Positions 51,897 through 61,244 of a stretch of 64,000 nucleotides of DNA are shown here, piece after piece (position 1 is the first letter of the stretch; each line of letters begins with the position of its first letter). The stretch spans positions 3,615,001 to 3,679,000 of the forward strand of contig NZ_CP084622.1 of the NCBI RefSeq assembly GCF_020422885.1. The letters run 5' to 3'. A program made the position numbers and the translations under genes. The notes beneath the pieces are model-generated. The model worked only from the letters and a program-made list of their open reading frames with translations, did not search any database and was not told the origin of the DNA. Source of the stretch: Mesobacillus sp. S13 (GTDB taxonomy: Bacteria; Bacillota; Bacilli; Bacillales; Cytobacillaceae).

Positions 51897-52670
51897 TTAA
51901 ATAAGTGCTTTTAGAAAATCAATCCATTTTTCCATCTCTGGAATGCGATTCTGGTTTTTATGCCATTGAATCGCTGAAAGTGACTGTGCAAGTGCATACC
52001 ATTTCATACGCAGCTTGAGATTTTCGGTCAGGATGATGCCGTATTTCTCCAGCCAGTCCTCCCATTCTTCTACAGGTATATAGGAATACAAGAGAAGTCC
52101 AAGGTCAATGGCAGGGTCGGCGATCATCGCGCCATCCCAGTCGATTAAATACAACTGGTTGTCTTCAGTAAGCAGCCAGTTGTTATGATTCACATCACAA
52201 TGGCAGACAACTTTTTCGTCAACATCAATATCGCCAACGTTTGCATTTAAAAACTCCATTGAATCTATGACAGCCTGCTTTGTACGAAGCTCCTCATCCA
52301 ATTCCTCGTTAAGGGCATGGAGGAACATCTCAGGTTTCAGCGGGCTTTTCCCCAGTCTGGTAAGCATCCCAAGAAGTGGTTCCGACGCATGGATTTTTTT
52401 CAATAGCTTGGCCACACGGTCTTCGTTCATATCCCCGGGCTTCAGCTCTCGTCCGTTCATCCATTGCTGCGCCGTAATGACATCTCCGTTTTCTAACCTT
52501 TTCGTCCAAACAAGCTTGGGTACAATTCCTTCTGCGGAGAGAACAGCAAGAAAAGGGGATGAATTACGTTTTAGAAACAGCCTTTGTTCTTCATGCTGTG
52601 CAAAATATGCGGCACCGGTTGCACCGCCTGCAGGAACGATCTCCCAATCCTGTCCAAATAAATGTTCCAA
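51897..52670 (-). CDS. ytmP: APH/choline-kinase-like phosphotransferase YtmP
   Basis: 257 residues with the aminoglycoside phosphotransferase/choline kinase fold. Brenner's motif VCHCDVNHNNWLLT (catalytic Asp, Asn) and the metal motif YLIDWDGAMIADPAIDLG are intact. The substrate is unknown; it is a core Bacillus gene, so a small-molecule kinase such as for a thiamine or choline-like compound is more likely than antibiotic resistance. The start is the ATG at 52670. Confidence 0.9.
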   Translation of the reverse strand: MEHLFGQDWEIVPAGGATGAAYFAQHEEQRLFLKRNSSPFLAVLSAEGIVPKLVWTKRLENGDVITAQQWMNGRELKPGDMNEDRVAKLLKKIHASEPLLGMLTRLGKSPLKPEMFLHALNEELDEELRTKQAVIDSMEFLNANVGDIDVDEKVVCHCDVNHNNWLLTEDNQLYLIDWDGAMIADPAIDLGLLLYSYIPVEEWEDWLEKYGIILTENLKLRMKWYALAQSLSAIQWHKNQNRIPEMEKWIDFLKALI

Positions 52671-52762
52671 AGTTAGTCACCTTCATTTATCACTATTTCC
52701 CTTATGCTAAAAACCGGAAATGGATTTTATAATCACTGTTGTCTTTATTATCGGAAATAAAA

Positions 52763-52801
52763 AGACAGCTATTGATAGTAAAAAAAACACAATAGCTATC
52801 T
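52763..52801 (-). terminator. Possible amyX terminator
   Basis: AGACAGCTATTG pairs with CAATAGCTATCT (one mismatch) over a loop of about 15 nt and TTTTATTTCC follows on the minus strand. It is about 140 bp past the amyX stop; no other gene is seen between 52671 and 52942. Confidence 0.6.
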
Positions 52802-52942
52802 TATAAATTTTATCTCCTAGATGCTTCCTACGTCAACCCCATCATGTCTAAATTAATATTGCGAAAAAGTTCTCCAGAAATAATCTTACAACCGTTCAGT
52901 GTCATCGATTGAACAACCAAGGTTCCCGGCACAGTTCACTTC

Positions 52943-55093
52943 CTATTTTGCCAGCACAAACAAAGAGCATGGTTCAAGCAAAAGCTTATCTCCCTCTATA
53001 TGGCGAAATGGCTGGGCTGAAGCTTTTTCATGGTCAGCCAGGACATTCCATCTCCCCTCTTCGATCAGTTGAACAAGCTGTTGATCCGGCGATGGGTTAA
53101 AAAACACCAATATTTTTTCCCAATCCCCTTTTGGATTTATTTCCTTCAGCGAATAGCACACTAGCGGAGCTGGCACTGGCAAGAATTCCATATGCCTGCG
53201 GATCTGTTCGTTATCCTGTAGACGAAATGCCTCATTCGATTTGCGAATATCGATGAGTCCCTTGATGTATTGTACATTATCTAAATTGGCATCACGCAGA
53301 TCCCAATCCAGCCAGTTTATATCATCAGGTGACCGATAGCTGTTGCCAACTCCTTTTTTCGACCTATAAAATTCCTGGCCACTGTGCAGGAAGGGAATCC
53401 CCTGGGCCAGGATGACCATTGAGGTCGCCAGTCTGTGCTGCTTTTTTAAAAAGGCTTCATCCTTGTCTGGTTCGATGATTTTCAGCTTATCCCACAATGT
53501 ATGGTTATCATGCGATTCAATGTAATTGACGGATTGTCCCGGCTGCAAGAATAATCCATTCTTCCTTTTGCCTATTCCGATGCTGCCCGCCATTACTTGT
53601 TTCGCCGCCTCCAGATAGCGCTCATTGCCTAAAGCAAAGCCTTTATCGTAGATATTAAAGGTACTGCCCTTGATACAATCGCGGAACCAATCATTGAACT
53701 GGCCGATTCCAGTGAGTTTTGCCTGATTTGAGATATTGGCCTTCCAATCAGGCGGGAGAGGAGTATTCAGGTCCCACCCTTCCCCTATGATCAACACATC
53801 GGACCTCACGCTATTCACTGCATTCCGGACTGCCGTCATTGTATCGATATCCAAAATGCCCATCAAATCAAAGCGGAAGCCATCGACTTGATATTCATTC
53901 AGCCAGTACATGACAGAGTCAACAATGTATTTTCTCGCCATCAGCCTTTCAGAGGCAATATCGTTTCCAACACCAGTTCCATTGGAAGGAAGGCCATATG
54001 TATCATGGCGAAAAAAGTAGCCTGGTACGATTTTTTCAAAAGGAGATTCCTCACGGATGTATACATGATTATAGACCACGTCCATAATAACGCCCATACC
54101 GAGGGAGTGTATCGCAGAAATCAGCTGCTTCAGCTCGATGATCCGGTTATAAGGTGCCCTGGGATCAGACGCATAGCTTCCATCCGGGACATTGTAATGA
54201 ACAGGGTTATATCCCCAATTATAGTCCCGCTCCCTATCCAATTCGTCTACTCCCTCAAAATCGTGGACTGGAAGAAGTTCTATATGTGTGACACCAAGAT
54301 TTTTAATATAGGAAAGGCCCGTTTCAACCCCGGCTGGACTTTGTGTTCCCGTTTCTGCGGCACCCAGATAAGTTCCTTTCCTGACAGCCCCGCTCCCCGG
54401 GTGTATCGTAAGATCTCTTATATGAGCTTCATAGATGATGGCGTCAACCGGGTGCCTTAATTTTGGACCAACATGATCGTTTACTTTCCCTTTGATTGGA
54501 TCGATGACGACACCATATTCGCCATTGACCGATAATGCCGTTGCATATGGATCGACTGCTTCTCTCCATTCAAGGTTGATGCAAACGAGGAACGAATACA
54601 TATAAAGCTCCAGGTTCCGGTCTACCTTGATACTCCAGACGCCTTTATCTCCCCGGTCCATCTCGAATATCTCGGGGCTTTGGGCATCTTCTTTAAACAA
54701 TCTCAGTTTTACTTTTGTAGCGGTCGGAGCCCATAACTTGAAATTTGTATTTTCAGGGGTGTAACTGACACCGAGGTCATTCCCACCGTAAAAAAATAAA
54801 GAATCAAATTCTTCCGTTCGGATGATTGCTCCGATTTGGAGGTCCGTTTGACCGCCGCGTTCATCTAAAATTGTATATATTTTGCCTAAATCAGGCTTGA
54901 AACTACATAAGCAAATGTATTTTACTGCATCCTCCAGCAATACCTTCTCCTGGATCGCCAATGACAAATCAACGCCTTCTCCTTTAAGACGAAATTCACT
55001 GGAATTCCCTTCAAAATAAGAATAAGGAAGCAGAACGGTAATAACATCCATTTGATCAAGATAGGCGCTAAATTCCCTTTCGATGGCAATCAT
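52943..55093 (-). CDS. amyX: Type I pullulanase AmyX
   Basis: 716 residues of glycoside hydrolase family 13. An N-terminal beta domain and a CBM48-like module (LGVSYTPENTNFKLWAPTATKVKLRLF) precede the catalytic barrel. YNWGYNPVHYNVPDGSYA is the type I pullulanase signature; the nucleophile is in FRFDLMGILD, the acid in LIIGEGWD, and the third Asp in YIESHDNHTLWDKL. There is no signal peptide, so it acts on glycogen or imported maltodextrin inside the cell. The start is the ATG at 55093 with GAGGAG upstream, overlapping ytlR by 26 bp. Confidence 0.96.
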   Translation of the reverse strand: MIAIEREFSAYLDQMDVITVLLPYSYFEGNSSEFRLKGEGVDLSLAIQEKVLLEDAVKYICLCSFKPDLGKIYTILDERGGQTDLQIGAIIRTEEFDSLFFYGGNDLGVSYTPENTNFKLWAPTATKVKLRLFKEDAQSPEIFEMDRGDKGVWSIKVDRNLELYMYSFLVCINLEWREAVDPYATALSVNGEYGVVIDPIKGKVNDHVGPKLRHPVDAIIYEAHIRDLTIHPGSGAVRKGTYLGAAETGTQSPAGVETGLSYIKNLGVTHIELLPVHDFEGVDELDRERDYNWGYNPVHYNVPDGSYASDPRAPYNRIIELKQLISAIHSLGMGVIMDVVYNHVYIREESPFEKIVPGYFFRHDTYGLPSNGTGVGNDIASERLMARKYIVDSVMYWLNEYQVDGFRFDLMGILDIDTMTAVRNAVNSVRSDVLIIGEGWDLNTPLPPDWKANISNQAKLTGIGQFNDWFRDCIKGSTFNIYDKGFALGNERYLEAAKQVMAGSIGIGKRKNGLFLQPGQSVNYIESHDNHTLWDKLKIIEPDKDEAFLKKQHRLATSMVILAQGIPFLHSGQEFYRSKKGVGNSYRSPDDINWLDWDLRDANLDNVQYIKGLIDIRKSNEAFRLQDNEQIRRHMEFLPVPAPLVCYSLKEINPKGDWEKILVFFNPSPDQQLVQLIEEGRWNVLADHEKASAQPFRHIEGDKLLLEPCSLFVLAK

Positions 55094-56060
55094 TCATTTT
55101 CAACTCCTCGGTATGTCCTGGATTGCTTTTTCCAGAAATAATGTTCAAGGCTTTTGGACATGCCTGGACTTTCAGCGGTGTATGCCCGATTGCTTCACCG
55201 TCTGCGTGCGCTAAAACCTTTGAAGTGGATTCAATCGTGATTGATTTTGCGGTAAACTGCTCTACCTCCTGAAACTTTGTATGTTTTCCCCAGAACACAC
55301 TGATGAAAACCAAAAGCAGTTTCAGTCTGGAAATCCGGTGCACGACCGTAATGTCGAGAATACCGTCATCCGGGAGAGCAGCGGGAGCAATCTTCATGCC
55401 CCCTCCGTAGTATGGCTGGTTCGAAACAGTGACAAACCAGGCCTTGCTATATTTATACATTTTGCCATCAACCGTCACTTCGATTGGAAATGTCCTGAAT
55501 GTGAGCAGTTTTTTGACGAGAATATAAACATAGACCAGCCTTCCCAGCGAGACACGGTTCAGAAGCGCTTTCATCCGGGACTCATTAGAATCCTTTGCGA
55601 CCGCAGCATCAAAGCCTACTCCCATATTATTCATAAAATAGGTTTCCTGTAATTCGTCGTGAAGAATTTTTCCAATATCGATTTCTTCCGGAATGCCATT
55701 CCGTTTATCAATGATCAAACGTAATGCATCAGCTGACTTTTTAGGAATGAAGAAGCCTCTTGAAAAATCGTTTCCTGAACCGCCTGGAATGAAGCTAATC
55801 GTAATGTTTGGATAGGACGCTGTGCCATTCACCACTTCATGCAGCGTGCCGTCCCCTCCGACTGCCGCAATGACTGCCGGGTTACCTGCAGCCTTCCGGG
55901 CCAGTGACTCTGCCAGCTCTTGGGCATGTCCTGGGTATTCAGTAAAAAAAGCAAGATACGCAATGTCCAGGTTTTCCAGCTCTATCTCTATGTTTCTCCA
56001 AATCTCCCGGCAACTCCCATTTTTCGCATTGGGATTGACGATAAAATAGATCGTCTCCAT
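55068..56060 (-). CDS. ytlR: Diacylglycerol kinase-family lipid kinase YtlR
   Basis: 330 residues. The nucleotide-binding motif GGDGTLHEVVNG and the segment FIPGGSGNDFSRGF place it in the DagK/YegS/sphingosine kinase family. It would phosphorylate a lipid alcohol; B. subtilis already has DgkB as the main enzyme, so the substrate of YtlR is uncertain. YtlR starts at 56060, 31 bp after the ytlQ stop (56092); its 3' end overlaps the amyX start, so the three are probably one operon. Confidence 0.9.
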   Translation of the reverse strand: METIYFIVNPNAKNGSCREIWRNIEIELENLDIAYLAFFTEYPGHAQELAESLARKAAGNPAVIAAVGGDGTLHEVVNGTASYPNITISFIPGGSGNDFSRGFFIPKKSADALRLIIDKRNGIPEEIDIGKILHDELQETYFMNNMGVGFDAAVAKDSNESRMKALLNRVSLGRLVYVYILVKKLLTFRTFPIEVTVDGKMYKYSKAWFVTVSNQPYYGGGMKIAPAALPDDGILDITVVHRISRLKLLLVFISVFWGKHTKFQEVEQFTAKSITIESTSKVLAHADGEAIGHTPLKVQACPKALNIISGKSNPGHTEELKMNDCHRKGI

Positions 56061-56091
56061 GTGATCAACCTTTATCTATTTAATAGGTTCT

Positions 56092-57051
56092 TTATTCTTG
56101 GCCCTTCGGATTGTTTCCCCACTCAAGCCTTCTGACAGATGTTGTCTGGCCGTACTGCAGGAGAACCTGCGCTGCTTTTAATTGCATATGCTTCAATGGA
56201 GATTTCATGCCTCTCAGGGTCATGAACCATTCCTCAAAAGTTCGTTTTTCAATGAATTGTACACCATATGGCGGAAGGGGATAGTCAATGAATCCATTCC
56301 TGCTGATCAATAGTTTTTGGACTGGAAGATCCACTCCGTACATGTCAAAAAGGGTCTTGACGATTTTTTCCGTCCGATTGAGCGCGATCAGCGGATTGAG
56401 GATTTTCTTTTCCTTATTTCTCGTTTTCTTGATCCAAAATCGATCCTTTGAGCCGACAAAAGCAGCATCCTCTTCAGCTTCAATGAATGAAATGCACATC
56501 GCTGCCGCTGGAGTGATGATGATTAACTCCGCCTCGACAGGCGCTTTTTTTAGTAAAAATATAGGTTTATATAAAATAAGGAAGGTGTCGGGAAAGCGCT
56601 GCAGCAGGAATTTCAGTGTAGGATCGTTGACGAATTCTTTAGCAATGAATGACCTTTCCATCAATGTCGAGCTAGCCCATTTCAACTGGAATGGCAGCAA
56701 TCCGTCAAGGAAATGCTGCTTTAATTCCTCAATGGATTTTAAGTTGCTGATGGAATCCAAACTACCGTCGTCCATCATATCGTCCTGATCTTCCAGCTCT
56801 TGTGGTGCATCCTCCCTGACAGGCTCTTGCTGGCGGACCATGCTTTTGAGTTTATGAAGGATATTCGTATTTGACTGCTCCTTCTGTTGTGAATCACTTA
56901 GATTCCCAATGGGTTCTTCAGGACCATTCTCCCATTTCGCCTTAATCCCCTCCCATTGCTTTTTCTTCAGGCGGACGTATCTGGAGGGATAAAGGTAAAT
57001 GTCCTGGGCATAGCGGGATACATAGTCTTGGAGTTTGATTAATTGTGCCAT
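56092..57051 (-). CDS. ytlQ: Conserved protein YtlQ
   Basis: 319 residues. A conserved N-terminal MAQLIKLQDYVSRYAQDIYLYPSRYVRLKKKQWE, an acidic low-complexity linker (residues about 75-105) and a C-terminal alpha/beta domain (LLQRFPDTFLILYKPIFLLKKAPVEAELIIITPAAAMCISF) with an ILNPLIALNRTEKIVKTLFD segment. This last part resembles NERD-type nuclease folds only loosely, and no catalytic set is certain. Function unknown. It lies between ytlP (15 bp) and ytlR, so it is cotranscribed with both. Confidence 0.85.
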   Translation of the reverse strand: MAQLIKLQDYVSRYAQDIYLYPSRYVRLKKKQWEGIKAKWENGPEEPIGNLSDSQQKEQSNTNILHKLKSMVRQQEPVREDAPQELEDQDDMMDDGSLDSISNLKSIEELKQHFLDGLLPFQLKWASSTLMERSFIAKEFVNDPTLKFLLQRFPDTFLILYKPIFLLKKAPVEAELIIITPAAAMCISFIEAEEDAAFVGSKDRFWIKKTRNKEKKILNPLIALNRTEKIVKTLFDMYGVDLPVQKLLISRNGFIDYPLPPYGVQFIEKRTFEEWFMTLRGMKSPLKHMQLKAAQVLLQYGQTTSVRRLEWGNNPKGQE

Positions 57052-57066
57052 TGTTGTACCTGCCTT

Positions 57067-57633
57067 TTATTCCTGCTTAGCAAGCGGAAATAGTGTGATG
57101 GGTTCATATTTTGGACTTTTCCCCAAATGAGTCTTGTACAAAACGACCCTTTCAGCATGAAAAGTCAGTTCTTTTTTAAAAGGGGTGACGGCCTCCAGCT
57201 GGCCAGCCTCAAATGCTTCCTCCCCAAGCCACTTTCTGGCGATGGTGATATGCGGGCTGAATGGCCTTGTTTCCAGGGAAAAACCAGCGGTCGTACAAGA
57301 AGAAAACACCGCTTCTCTTACTTCGTTCAATTCGCTGGATTTTTCCAATCCTGCCCAAAAAATTCTTGGAGAATCCTTTCGGCCGAATATGCCCAAATGG
57401 TTGATCTCCAGTTTAAATGTTGTTGTATTATTAAGTGCTGCCCCAATCAATTCATTGGCAGCCTTTATTTTCACGTCAGGTGCATTTCCGAGGAATGCAA
57501 GTGTAATATGTAAATCCTGTGGATGTACCCATGTTTTAAAGGGCATTTCGCCTTTTAAAACGTGAATTGTGTCCTTCAGTATTTCTTTTATATCACCGGG
57601 AAGTTCAAGAGCATAGAAATAATGCGTATTCAA
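57067..57633 (-). CDS. thpR: RNA 2',3'-cyclic phosphodiesterase ThpR (YtlP)
   Basis: 188 residues of the 2H phosphoesterase family. Both HxT motifs are present: LHITLAFLG and PHITIARKWLG. The family opens 2',3'-cyclic phosphates on RNA ends. I place the start at the TTG 57633 (MNTHYFYALELP), 7 nt after GAAAGGGTG; the GTG at 57657 adds eight residues that contain that site. First gene of ytlP-ytlQ-ytlR-amyX, and divergent from ytkP. Confidence 0.9.
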   Translation of the reverse strand: MNTHYFYALELPGDIKEILKDTIHVLKGEMPFKTWVHPQDLHITLAFLGNAPDVKIKAANELIGAALNNTTTFKLEINHLGIFGRKDSPRIFWAGLEKSSELNEVREAVFSSCTTAGFSLETRPFSPHITIARKWLGEEAFEAGQLEAVTPFKKELTFHAERVVLYKTHLGKSPKYEPITLFPLAKQE

Positions 57634-57853
57634 AGAAATACACCCTTTCGTGTCCACTTGAATTTATTGTAGCAAATGGTTTGTCATATTGGCAGAAATT
57701 CCTTATAAACGTTTATAATCCATTCAAGTTGATAGGAATAGTCTTTTTTTATATGATAATAAGAAGCTAAAGTTATTTTTCAGTTGCTTATCATCAATTA
57801 TTCACTTAATTGGAATACTAAAGCAGGGCAACAACGATCAAGGAGGCTATCAC

Positions 57854-58789
57854 ATGAGAGTCGTTAATAATATCGCAGCATTAATCGGGGAGACACCTCT
57901 TGTTAAATTGAACGTACTGGCACCTGAGGGAGGGGCATCGGTCTACCTCAAGCTTGAATACTTCAATCCTAGCAAAAGCGTAAAAGACAGGGCTGCATTC
58001 AACATGATTATTTCTGCAGAAAATGAAGGAAAGCTGAAACCTGGTTCAACAATCATTGAGCCTACAAGCGGCAACACTGGCATCGGCCTTGCAATGAACG
58101 CTGCGGCAAGAGGCTATAAAGCCATCCTCGTCATGCCGGACACCATGACAGAAGAGCGAATCAATTTGTTAAAAGCATATGGAGCAGAAGTCGTGCTGAC
58201 ACCTGGCGATGAGAAAATGCCTGGTGCAATCAAGAAAGCAGAAGAGCTAGTAAAAGAAATCCCGGACAGCTTCATGCCAATGCAATTTGAAAATGGAGCG
58301 AATCCAGACGCTCACAGGCAAACAACAGCAAAAGAAATCATCGAGGCAATGGAAGAACTGAAAAAGCCACTTAGCGCTTTCGTAGCCACAGCTGGAACCG
58401 GCGGAACAATTACAGGAACAGGCGAAGCGCTAAAAGAAGCGTTCCCTGAATTGGCAGTACACGTCGTCGAACCTGCCGGGTCGCCTGTACTTTCCGGCGG
58501 CAAGCCTGGGAAACACAAACTGGTCGGTACAAGTCCTGGCTTCATCCCGAAAATCCTCAATCAGGATGTCTATGAAAAGATCCATAAAATTGAGGATGAG
58601 GACGCCTATGAAACAGCTCGAAGACTCGCCAAAGAAGAAGGCATCCTTGTAGGACCCTCATCAGGAGCCGCATGCTTCGCCGCCATCAATGTCGCCAAGA
58701 ACCTCAAGCCGGATGAAGTTGTCATCTGCATTGCCTGCGATACAGGCGAAAGATATCTATCCAGTGATTTGTTCAAATTTGAAGAGTAA
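57854..58789 (+). CDS. ytkP: Cysteine synthase-family protein YtkP
   Basis: 311 residues of the PLP fold II cysteine synthase family. The PLP lysine is K44 in PSKSVKDRAAFNM, the phosphate loop is TAGTGGTITGTGE, and the substrate loop is PTSGNTGIG. It likely makes cysteine from O-acetylserine and sulfide, as a second enzyme beside CysK; B. subtilis YtkP is of the same type. The start is the ATG at 57854 with AAGGAGGC upstream. It ends in a strong terminator, then array A8. Confidence 0.92.
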   Translation: MRVVNNIAALIGETPLVKLNVLAPEGGASVYLKLEYFNPSKSVKDRAAFNMIISAENEGKLKPGSTIIEPTSGNTGIGLAMNAAARGYKAILVMPDTMTEERINLLKAYGAEVVLTPGDEKMPGAIKKAEELVKEIPDSFMPMQFENGANPDAHRQTTAKEIIEAMEELKKPLSAFVATAGTGGTITGTGEALKEAFPELAVHVVEPAGSPVLSGGKPGKHKLVGTSPGFIPKILNQDVYEKIHKIEDEDAYETARRLAKEEGILVGPSSGAACFAAINVAKNLKPDEVVICIACDTGERYLSSDLFKFEE

Positions 58790-58799
58790 ACTTTAAAAG

Positions 58800-58824
58800 A
58801 CTCGCCATCCATGGGATAGCGAGT
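58800..58824 (+). terminator. ytkP terminator
   Basis: ACTCGCCATCC pairs with GGATAGCGAGT (one mismatch) around a short ATG loop and is followed by TTTTTTTTG. Confidence 0.85.
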
Positions 58825-58869
58825 TTTTTTTTGTTTAAGAGAAGACCCCTTTTGCAAGGAGTCTCCCAT

Positions 58870-59230
58870 GTAGTTTCGTACCCTTATGCCACAGGTTTCT
58901 CCTTCATAAGGGCACCGTTCGGGCCGTTTCGTATCCTTATGCAACTAGTTTTCCTTCCATAAGGGTACCGTTCGGGCCGTTTCGTATCCTTATGCAGCTA
59001 GTTTCCCTCCCATAAGGGTACCGTTCGGACGGTATCGTATCCTTATGCAGCGGGTTTCTCCCTGATAAGGGTACCGTTCGGGCCGTTTCGTATCCTTATG
59101 AAACTAGTTTCCCTTCCATAAGGGTACCGTTCGGGCGGTTTCGTACCCTTATGCCACAGGTTTCTCCCCCATAAGGGTACCGTTCGAACTGTTTAGTACC
59201 CTTATGTACTGGGTTCAGCTTCTATAAGGT
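58870..59230. repeat. 53-bp tandem array A8
   Basis: CATAAGGG (GATAAGGG once) recurs at 58905, 58958, 59011, 59064, 59117 and 59170, every spacing 53 bp, with partial copies before and after. A unit reads ATAAGGGTACCGTTC, GGGCCGTTTCGTAT, CCTTATG and a 15-nt linker; CATAAGG and CCTTATG pair. It is the reverse-complement relative of A5. Neighbouring units are 85-95% alike by eye. It lies between the convergent ytkP and speD, outside both terminators. Confidence 0.96.
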
Positions 59231-59253
59231 ATCTTTTCTGAATGAATATAAAA

Positions 59254-59294
59254 AACTGCAGACAAACTCAACATTCCGTGGTTCGTCTGCAGTT
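59254..59294 (-). terminator. speD terminator
   Basis: AACTGCAGAC pairs perfectly with GTCTGCAGTT over a 21-nt loop that itself contains a further pairing (GAAC/GTT side), and TTTTATATTC follows on the minus strand. Confidence 0.8.
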
Positions 59295-59311
59295 CAATCT
59301 CATGCTTTATG

Positions 59312-60163
59312 TTATCCTTCGCCTTCACCTTCGTCTTCATCTTCAAAAATGGTTCCTGAGTGGAGCGTTACTCCGGAAACGATTTCTTCCATTTCAGCCT
59401 GGATTCTCTCGGTGATTTCCTCTCGTTCTTCTGGTGAAAGCGAATCCTTCGTATACCCGAATAGATAATTATCTAAATCGAATTCTCTTAGCTTGCATTT
59501 CGTATGAAAGATATTTTCCTGATAAACATTGATATCGACCATATCGAATTGGTCTTTTACATTTTCCGGGATGTAGTTTTGAATGGAACTTATGTCGTGA
59601 TCGATGAATAGCTTGTTGCCATCTTTGTCCCTCGTGAAGCCTCTCACCCTATAATCAATTGTCATGACATCTGTTTCGAATGAGTGAATCAGGTAATTCA
59701 AGGCTTTCAGCGGCGTGATCTCGCCGCAAGTGGAGACATCGATATCCGCCCGGAATGTACTGATTCCTTCATCCGGATGGAACTCAGGATACGTATGGAC
59801 GGTGATATGACTTTTATCCAGTTGTAACACAACATTATCAGGCAGAGGTCCAGGCGACTCATCATACGCTTCATCAGGAACCTCGACAACCGGTCCTTCG
59901 GAAACTAAGATTGTCACACTCGCTCCCTGAGGCACATAGTCCTGCTTTGCCACATTCAGCACATGGGCGCCAATGATATCAGATACATTCGTAAGTATTT
60001 TCGTCAGGCGATCGGCACTATACTGTTCATCAATATATTCAATATAAGCTTCACGCTCTTCTTTTGTTTTCGTATAACAGATGTCATACATATTAAAACT
60101 TAATGATTTCGTCAAATTATTGAATCCGTGCAATTCTATATGCTGTTCAGAAGTGAAGTTCAT
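59312..60163 (-). CDS. speD: S-adenosylmethionine decarboxylase, E. coli-type SpeD
   Basis: 283 residues, pyruvoyl-dependent; it makes decarboxylated SAM for spermidine synthesis. It follows the long E. coli class (about 264 residues), not the 126-residue form of B. subtilis: [20 protein letters not shown], the processing site [15 protein letters not shown] with cleavage expected between K117 and S118, the catalytic-cysteine segment [21 protein letters not shown], and [18 protein letters not shown]. The extra C-terminal tail is acidic, ending [10 protein letters not shown]. The start is the ATG at 60163 after AGGGGGAACAGT. No spermidine synthase gene is in the window. Confidence 0.95.
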   Translation of the reverse strand: MNFTSEQHIELHGFNNLTKSLSFNMYDICYTKTKEEREAYIEYIDEQYSADRLTKILTNVSDIIGAHVLNVAKQDYVPQGASVTILVSEGPVVEVPDEAYDESPGPLPDNVVLQLDKSHITVHTYPEFHPDEGISTFRADIDVSTCGEITPLKALNYLIHSFETDVMTIDYRVRGFTRDKDGNKLFIDHDISSIQNYIPENVKDQFDMVDINVYQENIFHTKCKLREFDLDNYLFGYTKDSLSPEEREEITERIQAEMEEIVSGVTLHSGTIFEDEDEGEGEG

Positions 60164-60317
60164 TACTGTTCCCCCTGTTCGGTTTACTGCTGTATTGTGT
60201 TGTCCTTTGAACAAAAAGCAGGTTTCCGGATGATTTAAATATTTTTATGATACCCATTTCCTACTGAGAAAAAACAAAGAAAGGTTCCTCCCTCAAGATC
60301 ATGTTCAAAAAGCAAAA

Positions 60318-60342
60318 AACCTGCAGCATACAGCTGCAGGTT
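60318..60342 (-). terminator. dat terminator
   Basis: AACCTGCAGC pairs perfectly with GCTGCAGGTT over ATACA and the minus strand continues TTTTTGCTTTTTG. Confidence 0.9.
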
Positions 60343-60353
60343 CAGGATTATAC

Positions 60354-61208
60354 TTATAGTTTGCCGCAATGGCGTTCAATTTCTGCTTTAAAAAGGTTTT
60401 GCAGGTTCCTTGTGACGGGTCCAGGAGTCCCTGTTCCAACAGGTTTTCCATCAACTTCTACGATTGGCATGACTTCGACAGTCGTGCCAGAGGAAAAGAC
60501 TTCATCAGCAGATGACAATTCATCAAGGGTATAGGCTCGCTCCTCAAATGCAATGTTTTCGTTGCTGCAAATCTCGAGCACCTTTTGTCTTGTGATTCCA
60601 TTAAGGATTAAATTGTTTGCCTGATGGGTGATGATCACGCCGTCTTTAACAATTGAAATGTTAGAGTGGCTTCCCTCTGTGACGGTTTCTCCGCGGTGAA
60701 GGATTGCCTCGAAGCAGCCGGCCTCTGCTGCCTTTTGTTTCGAAAGCAAATTCCCTAGCAGATTCAAGCTTTTAATGTCACAGCGAAGCCATCGGATATC
60801 TTCATCCAGGATGGTACGAACACCTTTTTCCATCGGATCAATAGGGCGTGGAACCTTTCGCGTATAAGCTACAAAGGTAGGTGTGACATCCCCGCCGGGA
60901 AAAACATGATTACGTGGTGAAGTTCCTCTTGTGAACTGCATATAAACGATACCCGTGTCCAGTTCGTTTTTCGAAATCAGCTCTGCCATTTTGGACTCAA
61001 GCTCTTCAGGGCTATATGGAAGCTCCATTCTGATTTTTCCGGCGCTTTCCACAAGCCTCTTCAAATGCTCTTTTCCAGTGAACATCTTACCGTTATAAAC
61101 CCGTATCACTTCATAAACACCATCGCCAAACTGATAGCCTCTATCCTCGATGTCGACCTTGGCGACCGTCCTGTCAAGAATCTCTCCATCTACAATTACA
61201 TATTCCAA
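60354..61208 (-). CDS. dat: D-alanine aminotransferase
   Basis: 284 residues, PLP fold IV. It interconverts D-amino acids, linking D-Ala and D-Glu for the cell wall. The PLP lysine is K146 in CDIKSLNLLGN; RGYQFGDGVYEVIRVYNG, YMQFTRGTSPRNHVFP and the C-terminal TPGPVTRNL fit Dat. The start is a TTG at 61208, about 7 nt after GGAGGGGAAAAGG. pepV ends 36 bp upstream and reads the same way, so the two are probably cotranscribed. Confidence 0.93.
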   Translation of the reverse strand: MEYVIVDGEILDRTVAKVDIEDRGYQFGDGVYEVIRVYNGKMFTGKEHLKRLVESAGKIRMELPYSPEELESKMAELISKNELDTGIVYMQFTRGTSPRNHVFPGGDVTPTFVAYTRKVPRPIDPMEKGVRTILDEDIRWLRCDIKSLNLLGNLLSKQKAAEAGCFEAILHRGETVTEGSHSNISIVKDGVIITHQANNLILNGITRQKVLEICSNENIAFEERAYTLDELSSADEVFSSGTTVEVMPIVEVDGKPVGTGTPGPVTRNLQNLFKAEIERHCGKL

Positions 61209-61244
61209 TCCTTTTCCCCTCCTTGTTTATCGGTCAATCCACTT

